The notes under the pieces: generated by a model
Told to the model about the DNA's origin: nothing
What the model saw: the letters and a program-made list of their open reading frames with translations, nothing else
Database searches by the model: none
Part shown: positions 1 through 10,208 of the stretch, piece by piece
How the letters are laid out: the number at the start of each line of letters is the position of its first letter
Position numbering within the stretch: the first letter of the stretch is position 1
Assembly: GCF_963664135.1 (NCBI RefSeq)
Contig: NZ_OY760905.1
Span: forward strand, 3,002,736 to 3,066,735
DNA from: an uncultured Acetobacterium sp.
Lineage (GTDB): Bacteria; Bacillota; Clostridia; Eubacteriales; Eubacteriaceae
Reading direction: 5' to 3'
DNA length: 64,000 nucleotides
Made by a program: the position numbers and the translations under genes

Positions 1-103
1 GAAAGCCAGCTTAGGCCAAACAATGCGAAGAAATGGAGCGGCTAATTTCTGCGCAGTTGTGGGCAGTCACCGAGTACTAGCAAACTGTTCGTATTTTAAG
101 GCT
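1..103. repeat. Partial repetitive element at the left edge
   Basis: The stretch between the window edge and the DUF2252 stop codon has no gene. It carries a hairpin-like segment (agaaat ... atttct, about 28-54) followed by gggcagtcacc (about 63-73). The same order of motifs occurs in the reverse complement of the element at 786-1033, so this looks like a diverged, oppositely oriented copy. The relation rests on visual similarity over about 50 bases only. Confidence 0.4.
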
Positions 104-757
104 TCATGCTTTCCACTTAATAAATTTTTCATAATCCATATAAACCTGCTTGGTATAGGCGTAACACCAGTTTACAATCATTTGATCAAACAGCGGAGAT
201 TTGCCCATATACCCAGCGACCCAGTTGGCATTAGGACTTTGGGCATGAGCCCGGGCTAAAAGAAAACCGCAATGGGCGGCATCCTGAATTGGATCGCTCC
301 GTAGTTGCAGATCTTCACCGCACAGAATCACGCTGGTGACTAAACGCTTGAGATCCCACTCCCAGGGGCCTGGGGCAGCTTCATCAAAATCATTGAGATC
401 AAGAACGAGGCGACGTTCAGGTGAGGCATAAAGTCCAAAGTTATTGAGATGAGCATCGCCGCAGATGATCAGCTGATGACCGGTGATTGCCTGTTTGGAC
501 AAATCATGGGCCATCAATAGAGCGGATCCCCGATAAAAGGTAAAGGGCGAGATAGACATTCTTTCTTTTCGCAAGTCAATTAGTTCAGGCAGTCGATTAG
601 TATTTTGGGATTCGATGAGTGTAACCGGATCGCGGTCAACTGGAGATAATGTGGCCTGGGCGGAAAAAGGGATCGTTTTTCGAGCTTCTTTGCCTTTTTC
701 CCGTTGGGCTTTGGCAGTTGGAATGATCTGATTTTTATTTAAACCATAGAGAATCAT
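104..757 (-). CDS. DUF2252 family protein, C-terminally shortened
   Basis: 217 residues matching the N-terminal half of DUF2252 proteins, a kinase-fold-like family of unknown biochemical role. Visible family motifs are SPFTFYRGSALLMAHDL, GDAHLNNFG and DLNDFDEAAPGPWEWDLKRL. The start has a good ribosome binding site (cggaggtg, 7 bases upstream). Family members are usually about 400 residues or more, so roughly half is missing. Reading other frames past the stop at 104 gives only about 13 more codons before a further stop, and the DNA there resembles a repetitive element. The gene is therefore probably truncated by an insertion or rearrangement and may be a pseudogene. Confidence 0.75.
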   Translation of the reverse strand: MILYGLNKNQIIPTAKAQREKGKEARKTIPFSAQATLSPVDRDPVTLIESQNTNRLPELIDLRKERMSISPFTFYRGSALLMAHDLSKQAITGHQLIICGDAHLNNFGLYASPERRLVLDLNDFDEAAPGPWEWDLKRLVTSVILCGEDLQLRSDPIQDAAHCGFLLARAHAQSPNANWVAGYMGKSPLFDQMIVNWCYAYTKQVYMDYEKFIKWKA

Positions 758-774
758 AATAACACCTCCGCAAG

Positions 775-1044
775 ATTAAGATGATCGGTAATTGCGAAAG
801 TTCCATGAGCTTTGTGTCCAGTTTCGCACGAAACAATTTCTACACTGTATGGCGGACAGTTCGCCTACACGTTACAAAATTGTTTTCGCGAAGGCAACGA
901 GCCAATCACAAGCTTGCTTGTAGTTGGTGACTGCCCGTGAACCAGAAGAAATTCGCATCGCGATTTCTTCTGGTTGTGGAAACTGAACGCAAAGCAACCA
1001 TTATTCGACTTTTATGCATTTCGCAATTGCCTAATTAAGATGAT
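775..1044. mobile_element. MITE-like element with terminal inverted repeats and 11-bp flanking direct repeats
   Basis: A gene-free stretch bounded by a perfect 11-bp direct repeat, attaagatgat, at 775-785 and 1034-1044. Just inside are imperfect inverted ends: ggtaattgcgaaa near 787-800 and the complement of ggcaattgcgaaa near 1019-1031. The interior (about 248 bp) holds a strong hairpin near 939-977 (agaagaaatt ... aatttcttct type) and encodes nothing. This is the appearance of a small non-autonomous transposable element with a target-site duplication. The transposase family is not identified. Confidence 0.55.
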
Positions 1045-1291
1045 GGTAACAAAAATCTTTGAATTTGTATAGCGATATGAATAAATTTTGAACCGCTCCT
1101 AAAAAAACGCAATCAGTTTGACCAAAAAATTAATTAAAAGTTTTAAGCATTGATTGAAATAATAGCAGAATATAATTATTTTGTGTTATAGTATTAAATC
1201 CCGATCGAAAAGGGTATCATAAAAGTAAAGGATTACACCATGAATGAGAAAGTTGCTAAAGATAAGACACGCAGTACTGAGGGAGGACATC

Positions 1292-3109
1292 ATGAATAAG
1301 AGCGTAGGAATAATAACACGAGGGCTTGCAATCATGATGATTTTCTGCTTGTTGTTTCCGGCCGGGATATCGGCAGAAGATGTAGTTGATAATCAGACAT
1401 CAGCTGTTGCAACTGAATCACCAGCCAATGAGGGCTCCCCTCTAGACCTAGCATCTGCTCAGGATAACGAAACACCGGCTGAAATTCAAACACTTGAACA
1501 GGTGCCAGCGATTAATATTAATGATCATTTAGATCAGCAGATTGTGGTTATCTATACCGATAGTGGTGAATCCAATGTAAAAGATCTGTCGCTGACAACC
1601 GATGAGGTTGTTTCTGGAGAGCAGGTCTCTAATCGGGTTGACTTAATCGAAGTCAGCGAAGGAACAAATGTGGAAGCGCTGATGGCCGATCTGGAACAAA
1701 ATCCCAATGTTCTGGCGGTCGATAAAAATGATAAAATTGAAGTGACCGCCCTTCCCAATGATCCCTATGTTGTCAATGGCTCAGCCTGGCAATTTCAGCG
1801 GATTGGCGCGGACCAAACCTGGAACCAGGTGTCCAATACGGACCCAGTGGTAGTGGCGGTTATTGATACCGGCTTAAATGTTAATCATCCAGATCTTATT
1901 GGTAATACCGTTGCGGGATATGATTTTGTAACCGGTCAGGAGAGTGTTGTGGATTTGGCTGGTCATGGCACGGCAGTAAGCGGATGCATTGCTGCCGTTA
2001 CCAATAATGGAATAGGAACTGCTGGGATTTCGGGGATGGCTAACATAAAAATTGCCCCCTATCGTGCTGGTGGCGAATTTAGTGGGGATACCCAGCTGGA
2101 TGTGGCCTATATTTGTGCCGCTTTGCTTAAAGCGGCCGAGCGACCAGACGTAAAAGTAATCAATATGAGTTTTGGTGGTTACGGTACTTTTCCAACGCTG
2201 GCTGCAGCAGTTAATGAAGCGGTTAAAGCGGGAAAAATAGTCGTTGCGTCGTCAGGCAATGAAGGTGAATCATGGAGTTCCCGGGTGGGACAATATTCCT
2301 ATCCAGCATCCTATGATTATGTTATTTCGGTGGGTGCTACCACCAAGGACAATACTCGGTCTTCCTTTTCCCAATACAATGATCGAGTTGATCTATGTGC
2401 ACCAGGACAGGCTGTCTTAACAACCGCCAGAAGCGGCGGATATGAGTATGCCAGCGGGACATCTTTCTCCAGTCCCATTGTCGCCGGCGCCTGTGCGGTG
2501 CTGATGGCTGCCGACACCAGCTTAAATGCCGATAAGGTTGAGACGATTCTAAAAGATACCGCCCTGGATCTGGGAACAGTTGGCAGTGATCCTTATTATG
2601 GCAGCGGTTTGATTCAGCTAAATTCAGCAGTCGCTTCCATTAATTCAAGTGAAACCGTAAGCAGTACCTACCGAACCCATGTCCAGAATGTCGGTTGGCA
2701 GGGATGGAAAAGTGATGGGCAGATCAGTGGCACTTCAGGGCAATCACTGCGGCTTGAGGGAATTGAAATCAAGATGAATAATCGAGGTTATGATCTTGGG
2801 ATTGAGTATCAGACCCATGTTCAAAATATTGGCTGGCAGGGTTTTAAAAGCAATGGTCAAACCAGCGGCACCTATGACCAATCCTTGCGATTGGAGGCGA
2901 TTCAAATTCGTCTGACCGGAGCGGATGCGAGTAACTATGATGTCTATTATCGGGTTCACTGTCAAAACTATGGTTGGTTGGACTGGGCAAAAAATGGTAC
3001 ATCAGCAGGTTCACAAGGTTTGTCATTAAGACTTGAAGCGATTGAAATACAAGTCGTTCCCAAAGGCACTTCAGCACCGGGGTCAACCAATCGTCCATTT
3101 ATTATTTGA
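1292..3109 (+). CDS. Secreted subtilisin-like serine protease (S8) with three C-terminal ChW repeats
   Basis: 605 residues. An N-terminal signal peptide (hydrophobic residues about 10-28, ending AGISA) predicts export. The S8 catalytic triad is visible: Asp in VVAVIDTGL, His in GHGTAVSG and Ser in ASGTSFSSPIVAG. A prodomain-like region precedes it. The last 140 residues contain three ChW repeats (GWQGWKSDGQISGT, GWQGFKSNGQTSGT, GWLDWAKNGTSAG, each followed by S-L-R-L-E-x-I). ChW repeats are typical of clostridial surface proteins. I chose the ATG at 1292 because gggagg precedes it by 6 bases; an in-frame upstream ATG at 1244 lacks such a site. Likely an extracellular or wall-associated protease; the substrate is unknown. 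Confidence 0.9.
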   Translation: MNKSVGIITRGLAIMMIFCLLFPAGISAEDVVDNQTSAVATESPANEGSPLDLASAQDNETPAEIQTLEQVPAININDHLDQQIVVIYTDSGESNVKDLSLTTDEVVSGEQVSNRVDLIEVSEGTNVEALMADLEQNPNVLAVDKNDKIEVTALPNDPYVVNGSAWQFQRIGADQTWNQVSNTDPVVVAVIDTGLNVNHPDLIGNTVAGYDFVTGQESVVDLAGHGTAVSGCIAAVTNNGIGTAGISGMANIKIAPYRAGGEFSGDTQLDVAYICAALLKAAERPDVKVINMSFGGYGTFPTLAAAVNEAVKAGKIVVASSGNEGESWSSRVGQYSYPASYDYVISVGATTKDNTRSSFSQYNDRVDLCAPGQAVLTTARSGGYEYASGTSFSSPIVAGACAVLMAADTSLNADKVETILKDTALDLGTVGSDPYYGSGLIQLNSAVASINSSETVSSTYRTHVQNVGWQGWKSDGQISGTSGQSLRLEGIEIKMNNRGYDLGIEYQTHVQNIGWQGFKSNGQTSGTYDQSLRLEAIQIRLTGADASNYDVYYRVHCQNYGWLDWAKNGTSAGSQGLSLRLEAIEIQVVPKGTSAPGSTNRPFII

Positions 3110-3227
3110 AACAAATGATGTTTATAGATAGAAATCGATGAATAAAATTGACTTATTGGGGTACATGAACTAAGATTGAATAAATATTAGTTGATTGAAA
3201 AATCACTAATGAAAGGAGTATCTGGAG

Positions 3228-3485
3228 ATGATTATTACCTGGGATAATATTAGTGAAGTGAACAGACGCATCAAAGAGCGCGATTTGGCATACAAGGTTC
3301 ATTTAAGTGATGCTTGTGGCGGACAGAGTATGTGGATTGAATCGATGAATAAAGATAATCGTTTTGACAATCTGGATGATTTAAACGATTTGATACGTGA
3401 TTATTTTACTGAGATTCATGCCGATGTTGTGTTCAGTTGGGATAAAAAATCATTTTGGTCAAAGGATCGTTCCTTAATATTTTGA
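3228..3485 (+). CDS. Small RDAC-like protein of unknown function
   Basis: 85 residues with a strong ribosome binding site (gaaaggag). The sequence HLSDACGGQSMWIE resembles the conserved block of the small clostridial proteins named after an R-D-A-C motif, with Ser in place of Arg here. There is no signal peptide or membrane segment. It is followed by a bidirectional terminator shared with the convergent regulator gene. Function is unknown; the family assignment is from memory of the motif and is moderately sure. Confidence 0.65.
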   Translation: MIITWDNISEVNRRIKERDLAYKVHLSDACGGQSMWIESMNKDNRFDNLDDLNDLIRDYFTEIHADVVFSWDKKSFWSKDRSLIF

Positions 3486-3523
3486 TCAGAATTTTTAATG
3501 GAGTAGCCCATCCAAATAAATAG

Positions 3524-3568
3524 ACCACAACCAAGGAGCTTTTGAAGGCCCCCCTGGTTGTGGTTTTA
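3524..3568. terminator. Bidirectional intrinsic terminator
   Basis: Stem accacaacca (3524-3533) pairs with tggttgtggt (3555-3564), with T-rich flanking sequence after it. It lies between the convergent genes ending at 3485 (+) and 3569 (-). Confidence 0.8.
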
Positions 3569-4993
3569 TTATTTTTTGATATATTTATTTACCAGGCGAT
3601 AAGCGGTGGTTTGACTTAGTCCCAGCGATTCGGCCATGTCGTTGATATTATCGTAAATCTCATAATAATCTTCAATAATTCCTCGCTTGTAGTTTTCAAC
3701 CAGGTCGTCAAAAATGACCTGTCTTTTTTTGATGCCCTCGTTGGCAAAAAAAGCACCCAACTGTTCTGGTAATTTATCAGCACCGATGACACTGCCAAGA
3801 CTCATCACCGCCATTTGTTCCACAGCATTTTTAAGCTGCCGCACATTTCCTGGCCAGTCATATTGAATCAGTGATTCAATTACTTGATTGGAAAAAACTT
3901 TATTTTGATTATATTTTTTGTTGTACTCTTTTAAATAATACTGGGCAATGGGGAAAATATCATCCCGTCGTTCCCGCAGAGCAGGGACAGTTTGCGTGAT
4001 TCCGTTAATTCGCCAGTACAGATCCTCCCGAAACGTATTTTTTGCTACTAATTCTGCCAGATTTTTATTGGTAGCCGTGATGATCCGGGTATTCACGGTT
4101 TTAGATTCCAGGCCGCCAACTGAGGTAAAACGCTGATTTTCCAGAAAATCAAGGAGCTTAACCTGAATATTGGGAAGCAATTCGCCAATTTCATCTAAAA
4201 ACAGGGTGCCGTTATTGGCCATTTCTACCAATCCTTTTTTCCCTTTGGGGCTGGCTCCGGTAAAGGCATAGGGGACATAGCCAAAGAGCTCACTTTCAAT
4301 GAGATTATCCGGAATGGAGGCACAGTTAATTGAAACGAAGGGATGGGCCTTTCGAGGGCTGCAATCGTGGATGAATTTGGCGATCAGACTCTTACCAACT
4401 CCGCTTTCTCCCAATAAAAGAATGGGGATATCCGATTTTGCCGCTTTTTTCAGTTTGTGCAGAGTCTGGTAGAGAATATAACTGCGGCCGACAATGTTAT
4501 TACTGGCTTTGGTTCGTTCTTCCCGGGATCTTTTTTTGTCTTTAAGTTCGTCATCATCATTCTTTTCTTTTTCCGGATTCAGATAATCCAAATCAAATTC
4601 CACAAAAGACTCCCGTTTTAAGGTGTTATAAACCAGCATGACCAGTTCATGATCAGGATTATAGAGGGGTGTGGTAATGGTAATGTGTTCTTCATCGGTA
4701 ATCAATGAGCGTTGTCTCGAGATGATGGTGCGCTTTTTTTCCATGGCGGTAGCGGTGGAGGGCGGTGTCCATAGACCCTGGAAGGAGGTTAAAAAATTAA
4801 GCTTCCACATTTTTTCAGCCGAAATCCCATGATATTCCAGACAAGCCGGATTGGCATAAAGGACCTTCCCATCCTTATCGGTCACCGTGACCTCGATAAA
4901 ACTGTTTTCCAGAATATCCAAAAAAAATTCACTGGAGAGTGTTTTTAAATAGTCTAAGTAGTCCTGACTGTGATTAAATTCGTTTGTTATCAT
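3569..4993 (-). CDS. Sigma-54-dependent transcriptional activator (PAS, AAA+, HTH)
   Basis: 474 residues. An N-terminal PAS-like sensor (about 20-130) precedes a sigma-54 AAA+ domain with Walker A GESGVGKS, ESELFGY, a YAFTGA version of the GAFTGA sigma-54 contact loop, and Walker B GTLFLDEIGE. The C-terminal helix-turn-helix includes MAESLGLSQTTAYRLVNKY. It is divergent from the betaine-type methyltransferase operon, whose upstream region carries a consensus sigma-54 promoter at 5252-5266, so it is the likely activator of that operon. The inducer sensed by the PAS domain is unknown; the methylated substrate is a reasonable guess. Confidence 0.92.
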   Translation of the reverse strand: MITNEFNHSQDYLDYLKTLSSEFFLDILENSFIEVTVTDKDGKVLYANPACLEYHGISAEKMWKLNFLTSFQGLWTPPSTATAMEKKRTIISRQRSLITDEEHITITTPLYNPDHELVMLVYNTLKRESFVEFDLDYLNPEKEKNDDDELKDKKRSREERTKASNNIVGRSYILYQTLHKLKKAAKSDIPILLLGESGVGKSLIAKFIHDCSPRKAHPFVSINCASIPDNLIESELFGYVPYAFTGASPKGKKGLVEMANNGTLFLDEIGELLPNIQVKLLDFLENQRFTSVGGLESKTVNTRIITATNKNLAELVAKNTFREDLYWRINGITQTVPALRERRDDIFPIAQYYLKEYNKKYNQNKVFSNQVIESLIQYDWPGNVRQLKNAVEQMAVMSLGSVIGADKLPEQLGAFFANEGIKKRQVIFDDLVENYKRGIIEDYYEIYDNINDMAESLGLSQTTAYRLVNKYIKK

Positions 4994-5251
4994 TGGTTAT
5001 CCTTTTTACACATCATTGTGTGGTCTTTCTCGTCATTTTATTATTAAGCTAATGATTGTTAGAAGTATTATAAATCGTTTTCATTTATAGCATTGATAAT
5101 AAATCAAAATCGGTCAAGGTACAAGAGGAAAAAAAGGAATATTGCCAAAAGTGAAAAAGAATAATGCTGTTTTCTCAAAATTGGAAAGGATATTGGTATT
5201 ACAAATCGATTAAAAGGGCTATAAACAAAGAATATCAAGTTGAAAACATGT

Positions 5252-5266
5252 TGGCACGATTATTGC
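5252..5266 (+). promoter_or_regulatory. Sigma-54 (-24/-12) promoter of the methyltransferase operon
   Basis: tggcacg, four bases, ttgc: an exact match to the sigma-54 consensus TGGCACG-N4-TTGC with GG and GC at the correct 10-base spacing. Transcription would start near 5278, about 185 bases before the first gene. The divergent sigma-54 activator at 3569-4993 supports the call. A 69-codon reading frame overlapping the promoter (5164-5373) is not considered a gene. Confidence 0.9.
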
Positions 5267-5459
5267 GATACATAATCACAAGATTTGACATGACATCTCG
5301 TAAATATGTGAGAAAGGAGAAAAATAGATTTATAATCGTTTGTCCTACGAGAAAGAAAAACAGAAGTCCATGACAAAGTGCCCCATGCGGGGAACGGGGC
5401 AACCAAGTTTTTTAGTTGTGAATTTCGCAATCATCAATTATAAGTTTACGAAGGAGTAA

Positions 5460-6383
<924 letters not shown>

Positions 6384-6425
6384 AAACTTTGAACCAAATC
6401 TAAAATAAGAGGAGGATTAACTAAA

Positions 6426-7988
6426 ATGCAAGAAAAAACGACAAAGAATCGAACAGTGTTATACGTTTCAGCGGCAATCGCCATCGTTTTCGTATTAGCT
6501 AGTATGCTTTTTACTGAAGGTACCACGGCCGTATTTAATCTGTTAAATTCGTTTATCACAACCACTTTTGGTTGGTTGTATTTATTGGCAGTCGGGATAT
6601 TTATTGTGTTTGCCATCGGTGTTGCCATCAGTCCATTTGGAAAAATTATATTGGGTAAGGATGATGATAAACCTGAATTTACTAACTTCCAATGGTTTTC
6701 CATGTTATTTGGCGGCGGGATGGGAATTGGCTTGGTATTCTGGTCGGTATCGGAACCGATTATGCATTATCTGAGTCCACCCTTTGGAGACGGGGGAACT
6801 CAGGCCGCCATGGAAACGGCCATGCGAATCACTTTCTTCCACTGGGGATTGCATCCTTGGGTAATCTTTGCAATTGGCGGTTTGGGACTGGCATATTTTC
6901 AATTTAGAAAAGACTTGCCATTCTTGATCAGTTCGGCTTTCTACCCATTGATTGGCGAAAAAATACATGGACCAATCGGTAAAACGATTGACATTCTGGC
7001 AGTTTTTGCAACAATTTTCGGTGTTGCCACAAGCTTGGGCTTTGGAGCAACTCAAATTGCCACTGGTTTGCAATACATCTGGGGGATTCAATCCTCGCCA
7101 ATGGTGATTTCAATCATCATTGCTGTGATGACAGCAATCTTTACTTTGGCAACAATATCAGGACTGCATAAGGCAATGCAAGTTGCAGCTAATATAAAAA
7201 TCTGGCTTTCGATTGGATTTATGGTTTTTATCTTTATTTTTGGCGGCAGCGTATTTATTTTAAATAATTTTACGAATTCATTAGGCTCTTATCTGCAGAA
7301 TATTGTCGGTCAAACCTTCTGGATGGGGAATGTTGAATGGTTAAACGGCTGGACCGTCTTCTATTGGGCATGGTGGATTGCCTGGGCTCCATTTGTTGGA
7401 CAGTTCGTTGCGCGGGTTTCTAAAGGCAGGAGCATTCGCGAATTTATTTTAGCAGTAGCCTTACTTCCTTCTGGTTTTTCTCTGATTTGGATTGCCATTT
7501 ACGGCGGCGCAGCCTTTAATTTAAATGCAATCTCCGGTGGCGCCATCGAAGCGGCAGTTGGTGCCGATTATACCACCGCACTATACGCTCTTTTACAACA
7601 ATTGCCACTCTATGGCATTACGTCAATCCTAGCGATTTTCCTGATTTTAATCTGCTTTGTTGGAGCGGCGAACTCAGCAACCTATGTTTTAGCGATGCTG
7701 ACATCAGGCGGCGACATGGACCCAGACAAAAAATTAAGAGGCGGCTGGGGTATTGCTCAGGGTCTAATCACGATTATGTTAATTCTGGTGGGTGGAACTT
7801 CTGCTTTAAAAGCCTTACAAACGGCTTCGATTGTGGCGGCCTTCCCCTATATGCTAATTATGATTGTGATGTGCTTTAGTATACTAAAAGCGCTGAAAGC
7901 AGATTATGCTGAAACTCAGCTGTTACTCAACAAAAACAGTCTCAAAGATATTGGCAGCGGCCAAGCTGTTGCAGATGTCCAAGAATAA
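6426..7988 (+). CDS. BCCT family betaine/carnitine/choline transporter 1
   Basis: 520 residues with about twelve membrane segments. The family signature WTVFYWAWWIAWAPFVGQF lies near residues 305-325, and the glycine-rich MLFGGGMGIGLVFWSVSEP is near residue 95. BCCT transporters import quaternary ammonium compounds, usually coupled to Na+ or H+. It sits between the MtrH-like and MttB-family genes with 42- and 38-base gaps and has its own aagaggagg site, so it probably supplies substrate to the methyltransferase. Short cytoplasmic tails argue against a mainly osmotic role, but the compound transported cannot be read from sequence. Confidence 0.92.
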   Translation: MQEKTTKNRTVLYVSAAIAIVFVLASMLFTEGTTAVFNLLNSFITTTFGWLYLLAVGIFIVFAIGVAISPFGKIILGKDDDKPEFTNFQWFSMLFGGGMGIGLVFWSVSEPIMHYLSPPFGDGGTQAAMETAMRITFFHWGLHPWVIFAIGGLGLAYFQFRKDLPFLISSAFYPLIGEKIHGPIGKTIDILAVFATIFGVATSLGFGATQIATGLQYIWGIQSSPMVISIIIAVMTAIFTLATISGLHKAMQVAANIKIWLSIGFMVFIFIFGGSVFILNNFTNSLGSYLQNIVGQTFWMGNVEWLNGWTVFYWAWWIAWAPFVGQFVARVSKGRSIREFILAVALLPSGFSLIWIAIYGGAAFNLNAISGGAIEAAVGADYTTALYALLQQLPLYGITSILAIFLILICFVGAANSATYVLAMLTSGGDMDPDKKLRGGWGIAQGLITIMLILVGGTSALKALQTASIVAAFPYMLIMIVMCFSILKALKADYAETQLLLNKNSLKDIGSGQAVADVQE

Positions 7989-8026
7989 ATCTCATAAAAA
8001 ATTATTAGAAAAAGAGGTATTTGAAT

Positions 8027-9457
8027 ATGTTACCAAAATTTGATATTTTGACGGATGTACAGATTGATAAGATTCACAAAAACAGTTTAAAAATTCTCCA
8101 GGAAATTGGGGTAGAGTTCTCATATGACCCAGCCATTGAAGTATTTAAAAAACATGGTCAACGGGTCGAAGGCCATCGGGTGTATTTTGATCCGGACTTT
8201 GTGGAAAACATGGTCGAAAAAGCGCCGGCAAAATTTACCCTTCACGCCCGCAACCCAGAGCATAATTTAGTTTGCGGCGGTGAAGATGTTATTTATATGC
8301 CAGGTTATGGCGCACCCTTTGTTTATGATGCTGATGGTGGTAAACGTGATGCGACGATGGCGGATTATGACAACTTCGTTAAATTGGCCGGTGCCAGCAA
8401 AAACATGCATATGACTGGCGGTACCGTAGTTGAACCAACCGATGTAGAAGACGAAATTAGACATTTAAAAATGGCCTATAGCCACATCATTAACTCAGAT
8501 AAGTGTTTTATGGGCAGCTCATCAGGCTATGAACAAGCCCGAGATTCCATTGAATTAACAGCTGTGCTTCATGGTGGTCTGGACGTGATTAAAGAAAAAC
8601 CAGCACTGATCTGCTTAGTCAACTCAGTGACACCGCTCAAATATGACGACCGGATGCTGGGTGGTTTAATGGCTTATGCGGAAACCGGCCAACCGATGGT
8701 CATTGCTTCATTGGTTATGGCAGGCTCAACCGGTCCGGCGACCATGGCAGGCGCATTGTCGCTTCAAAATGCTGAAGTTCTGGCAGGGATTACCCTGACT
8801 CAATGCATCAACCCGGGAACACCTGTGGTTTATGGATCAACCTCAGCAGTAACCGATATGTCCACCGGATCATTATCCATCGGAAATCCTGAAAACGCTT
8901 TGTTTACTTCTGCAAGCGCTCAGTTCTCAAGATTCTATGGCGTGCCATGCCGCGGCGGTGGTGGTCTAACCGATGCCAAAACCGTTGATGCTCAGGCCGG
9001 TTACGAATCGATGATGGTTCTCTTTGCTGCCAGCACTACGGGCGTGAATTTTGTTCTCCATACAGCTGGTATTCTTCAGTATTACATGGCCATGTCTTAT
9101 GAAAAATTCATGGTAGATGATGAAATTGCTGGGATGGTGTTACGCTATCTTAAAGGTTTTGATACTGACAGTGATGAAAAAATGGCTTATGATGTGATTG
9201 AAACAGTCGGTCCTGGCGGCCATTTCCTGACCCAGAAACATACCCGTAAGAACTTTAAAACCGAATTCTTCAGACCGGCACTGAGTGATCGTCAATCCTT
9301 TGATGGTTGGTCTAAAGATTCATTGGATACTAACCAACGGGCAAAACTGAAATGGCAGGAAATCCTGGCCAATTACACCCCACCTGAACTGGATCCGGAA
9401 GTAAAAGCGAACGTTGAAGCATTCATTGAAAAACGCACCAAAGAATTACTAAAATAA
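8027..9457 (+). CDS. MttB-family (non-pyrrolysine) quaternary-amine:corrinoid methyltransferase, MtgB-like
   Basis: 476 residues from the ATG at 8027 (aaagagg 9 bases upstream; the in-frame TTG at 8021 is too close to it). It belongs to the trimethylamine methyltransferase superfamily, but the frame has no internal TAG codon, so it is a non-pyrrolysine member like MtgB (glycine betaine), MtpB (proline betaine) or MtcB (carnitine). It would move one methyl from the quaternary amine to Co(I) of the adjacent corrinoid protein. Conserved blocks visible include GYGAPFVYD and RGGGGLTDAKTVDAQAGYES. Exact substrate is undecided; glycine betaine is the most common in acetogens. Confidence 0.9.
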   Translation: MLPKFDILTDVQIDKIHKNSLKILQEIGVEFSYDPAIEVFKKHGQRVEGHRVYFDPDFVENMVEKAPAKFTLHARNPEHNLVCGGEDVIYMPGYGAPFVYDADGGKRDATMADYDNFVKLAGASKNMHMTGGTVVEPTDVEDEIRHLKMAYSHIINSDKCFMGSSSGYEQARDSIELTAVLHGGLDVIKEKPALICLVNSVTPLKYDDRMLGGLMAYAETGQPMVIASLVMAGSTGPATMAGALSLQNAEVLAGITLTQCINPGTPVVYGSTSAVTDMSTGSLSIGNPENALFTSASAQFSRFYGVPCRGGGGLTDAKTVDAQAGYESMMVLFAASTTGVNFVLHTAGILQYYMAMSYEKFMVDDEIAGMVLRYLKGFDTDSDEKMAYDVIETVGPGGHFLTQKHTRKNFKTEFFRPALSDRQSFDGWSKDSLDTNQRAKLKWQEILANYTPPELDPEVKANVEAFIEKRTKELLK

Positions 9458-9501
9458 CGAAAAACAATTCAAAAATAAGATAAGAAAAAAGGAGAATACT
9501 A

Positions 9502-10149
9502 ATGAACCCAATATTTGAAGAAATTAAAGATGCAATCGTGGATGGTGATGAAGATTTAGCAGTTGAATTGGCAGAAAAAGTTGTCGCCGAAAAAATAGAC
9601 CCGGTTCAGGCGGTACAGCTTGGTTTTATCAAAGGGATTGAAGAAGTCGGGAAAAGCTGGACTAACGGCGAAGCTTTCTTACCAGATGTTATGATGGCTG
9701 CTGATGCCATGAAAGCTGGAATGGATGTTCTAGAAGAAGTGTTAGCTGCTGGCGAGGGTGAAGGCGCCTATGAAGATAAGGGCAAAATTGTTCTTGGCAC
9801 TGTGGAAGGCGATATCCATGATATCGGAAAAAACATTGTTGGAGCTCTTTTAACCTCAGCAGGTTTTAAAGTTTATGACATTGGTATTGATCAAAAAGCT
9901 GAAGATTTTGTTGCTAAAGCAGACGAAGTCGGCGCAAAAATTATCGCAGCCAGCTCTTTGTTAACTACCACCATGAAATCTCAAAAAGTGCTGGTTGAGT
10001 ATCTGGATGCTCAAAACCTGCGTGATAAATACAAAGTTATCATCGGCGGCGGCCCTACCAGTGCTAAATGGGGTGAAGAAATCGGAGCTGATGGCTGGGC
10101 AGAAACGGCTGATGAAGCGGTTACGTTGTGTAAACAATTACTGAGCTAG
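9502..10149 (+). CDS. Corrinoid (methyl-carrier) protein, MtgC/MttC-like
   Basis: 215 residues. An N-terminal B12-binding cap of helices (1-90) is followed by a Rossmann-type cobalamin domain with the lower-ligand motif EGDIHDIGKN (D-x-H-x-x-G) near residues 103-112 and GGGPTS near the end. It carries the methyl group between the MttB-family enzyme and the MtrH-like methyltransferase. Last gene of the operon, 44 bases after its partner, with site aaggag. Oxidised corrinoid proteins need ATP-dependent reactivation; a candidate activator is encoded at 23201-24760. Confidence 0.93.
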   Translation: MNPIFEEIKDAIVDGDEDLAVELAEKVVAEKIDPVQAVQLGFIKGIEEVGKSWTNGEAFLPDVMMAADAMKAGMDVLEEVLAAGEGEGAYEDKGKIVLGTVEGDIHDIGKNIVGALLTSAGFKVYDIGIDQKAEDFVAKADEVGAKIIAASSLLTTTMKSQKVLVEYLDAQNLRDKYKVIIGGGPTSAKWGEEIGADGWAETADEAVTLCKQLLS

Positions 10150-10208
10150 TCAAATCGAATCTAATTTAATCGAGATAAGTATTAACATCTAAAAATAATT
10201 AAAAGAAA

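Noticed and set aside
5164-5373. 69-codon reading frame upstream of the methyltransferase operon
   Set aside because: It spans the sigma-54 promoter, has no family resemblance and basic, random-looking composition.
8027-9457. Pyrrolysine-containing trimethylamine methyltransferase
   Set aside because: The frame is open without an in-frame TAG at the usual position, so it is a non-pyrrolysine member.
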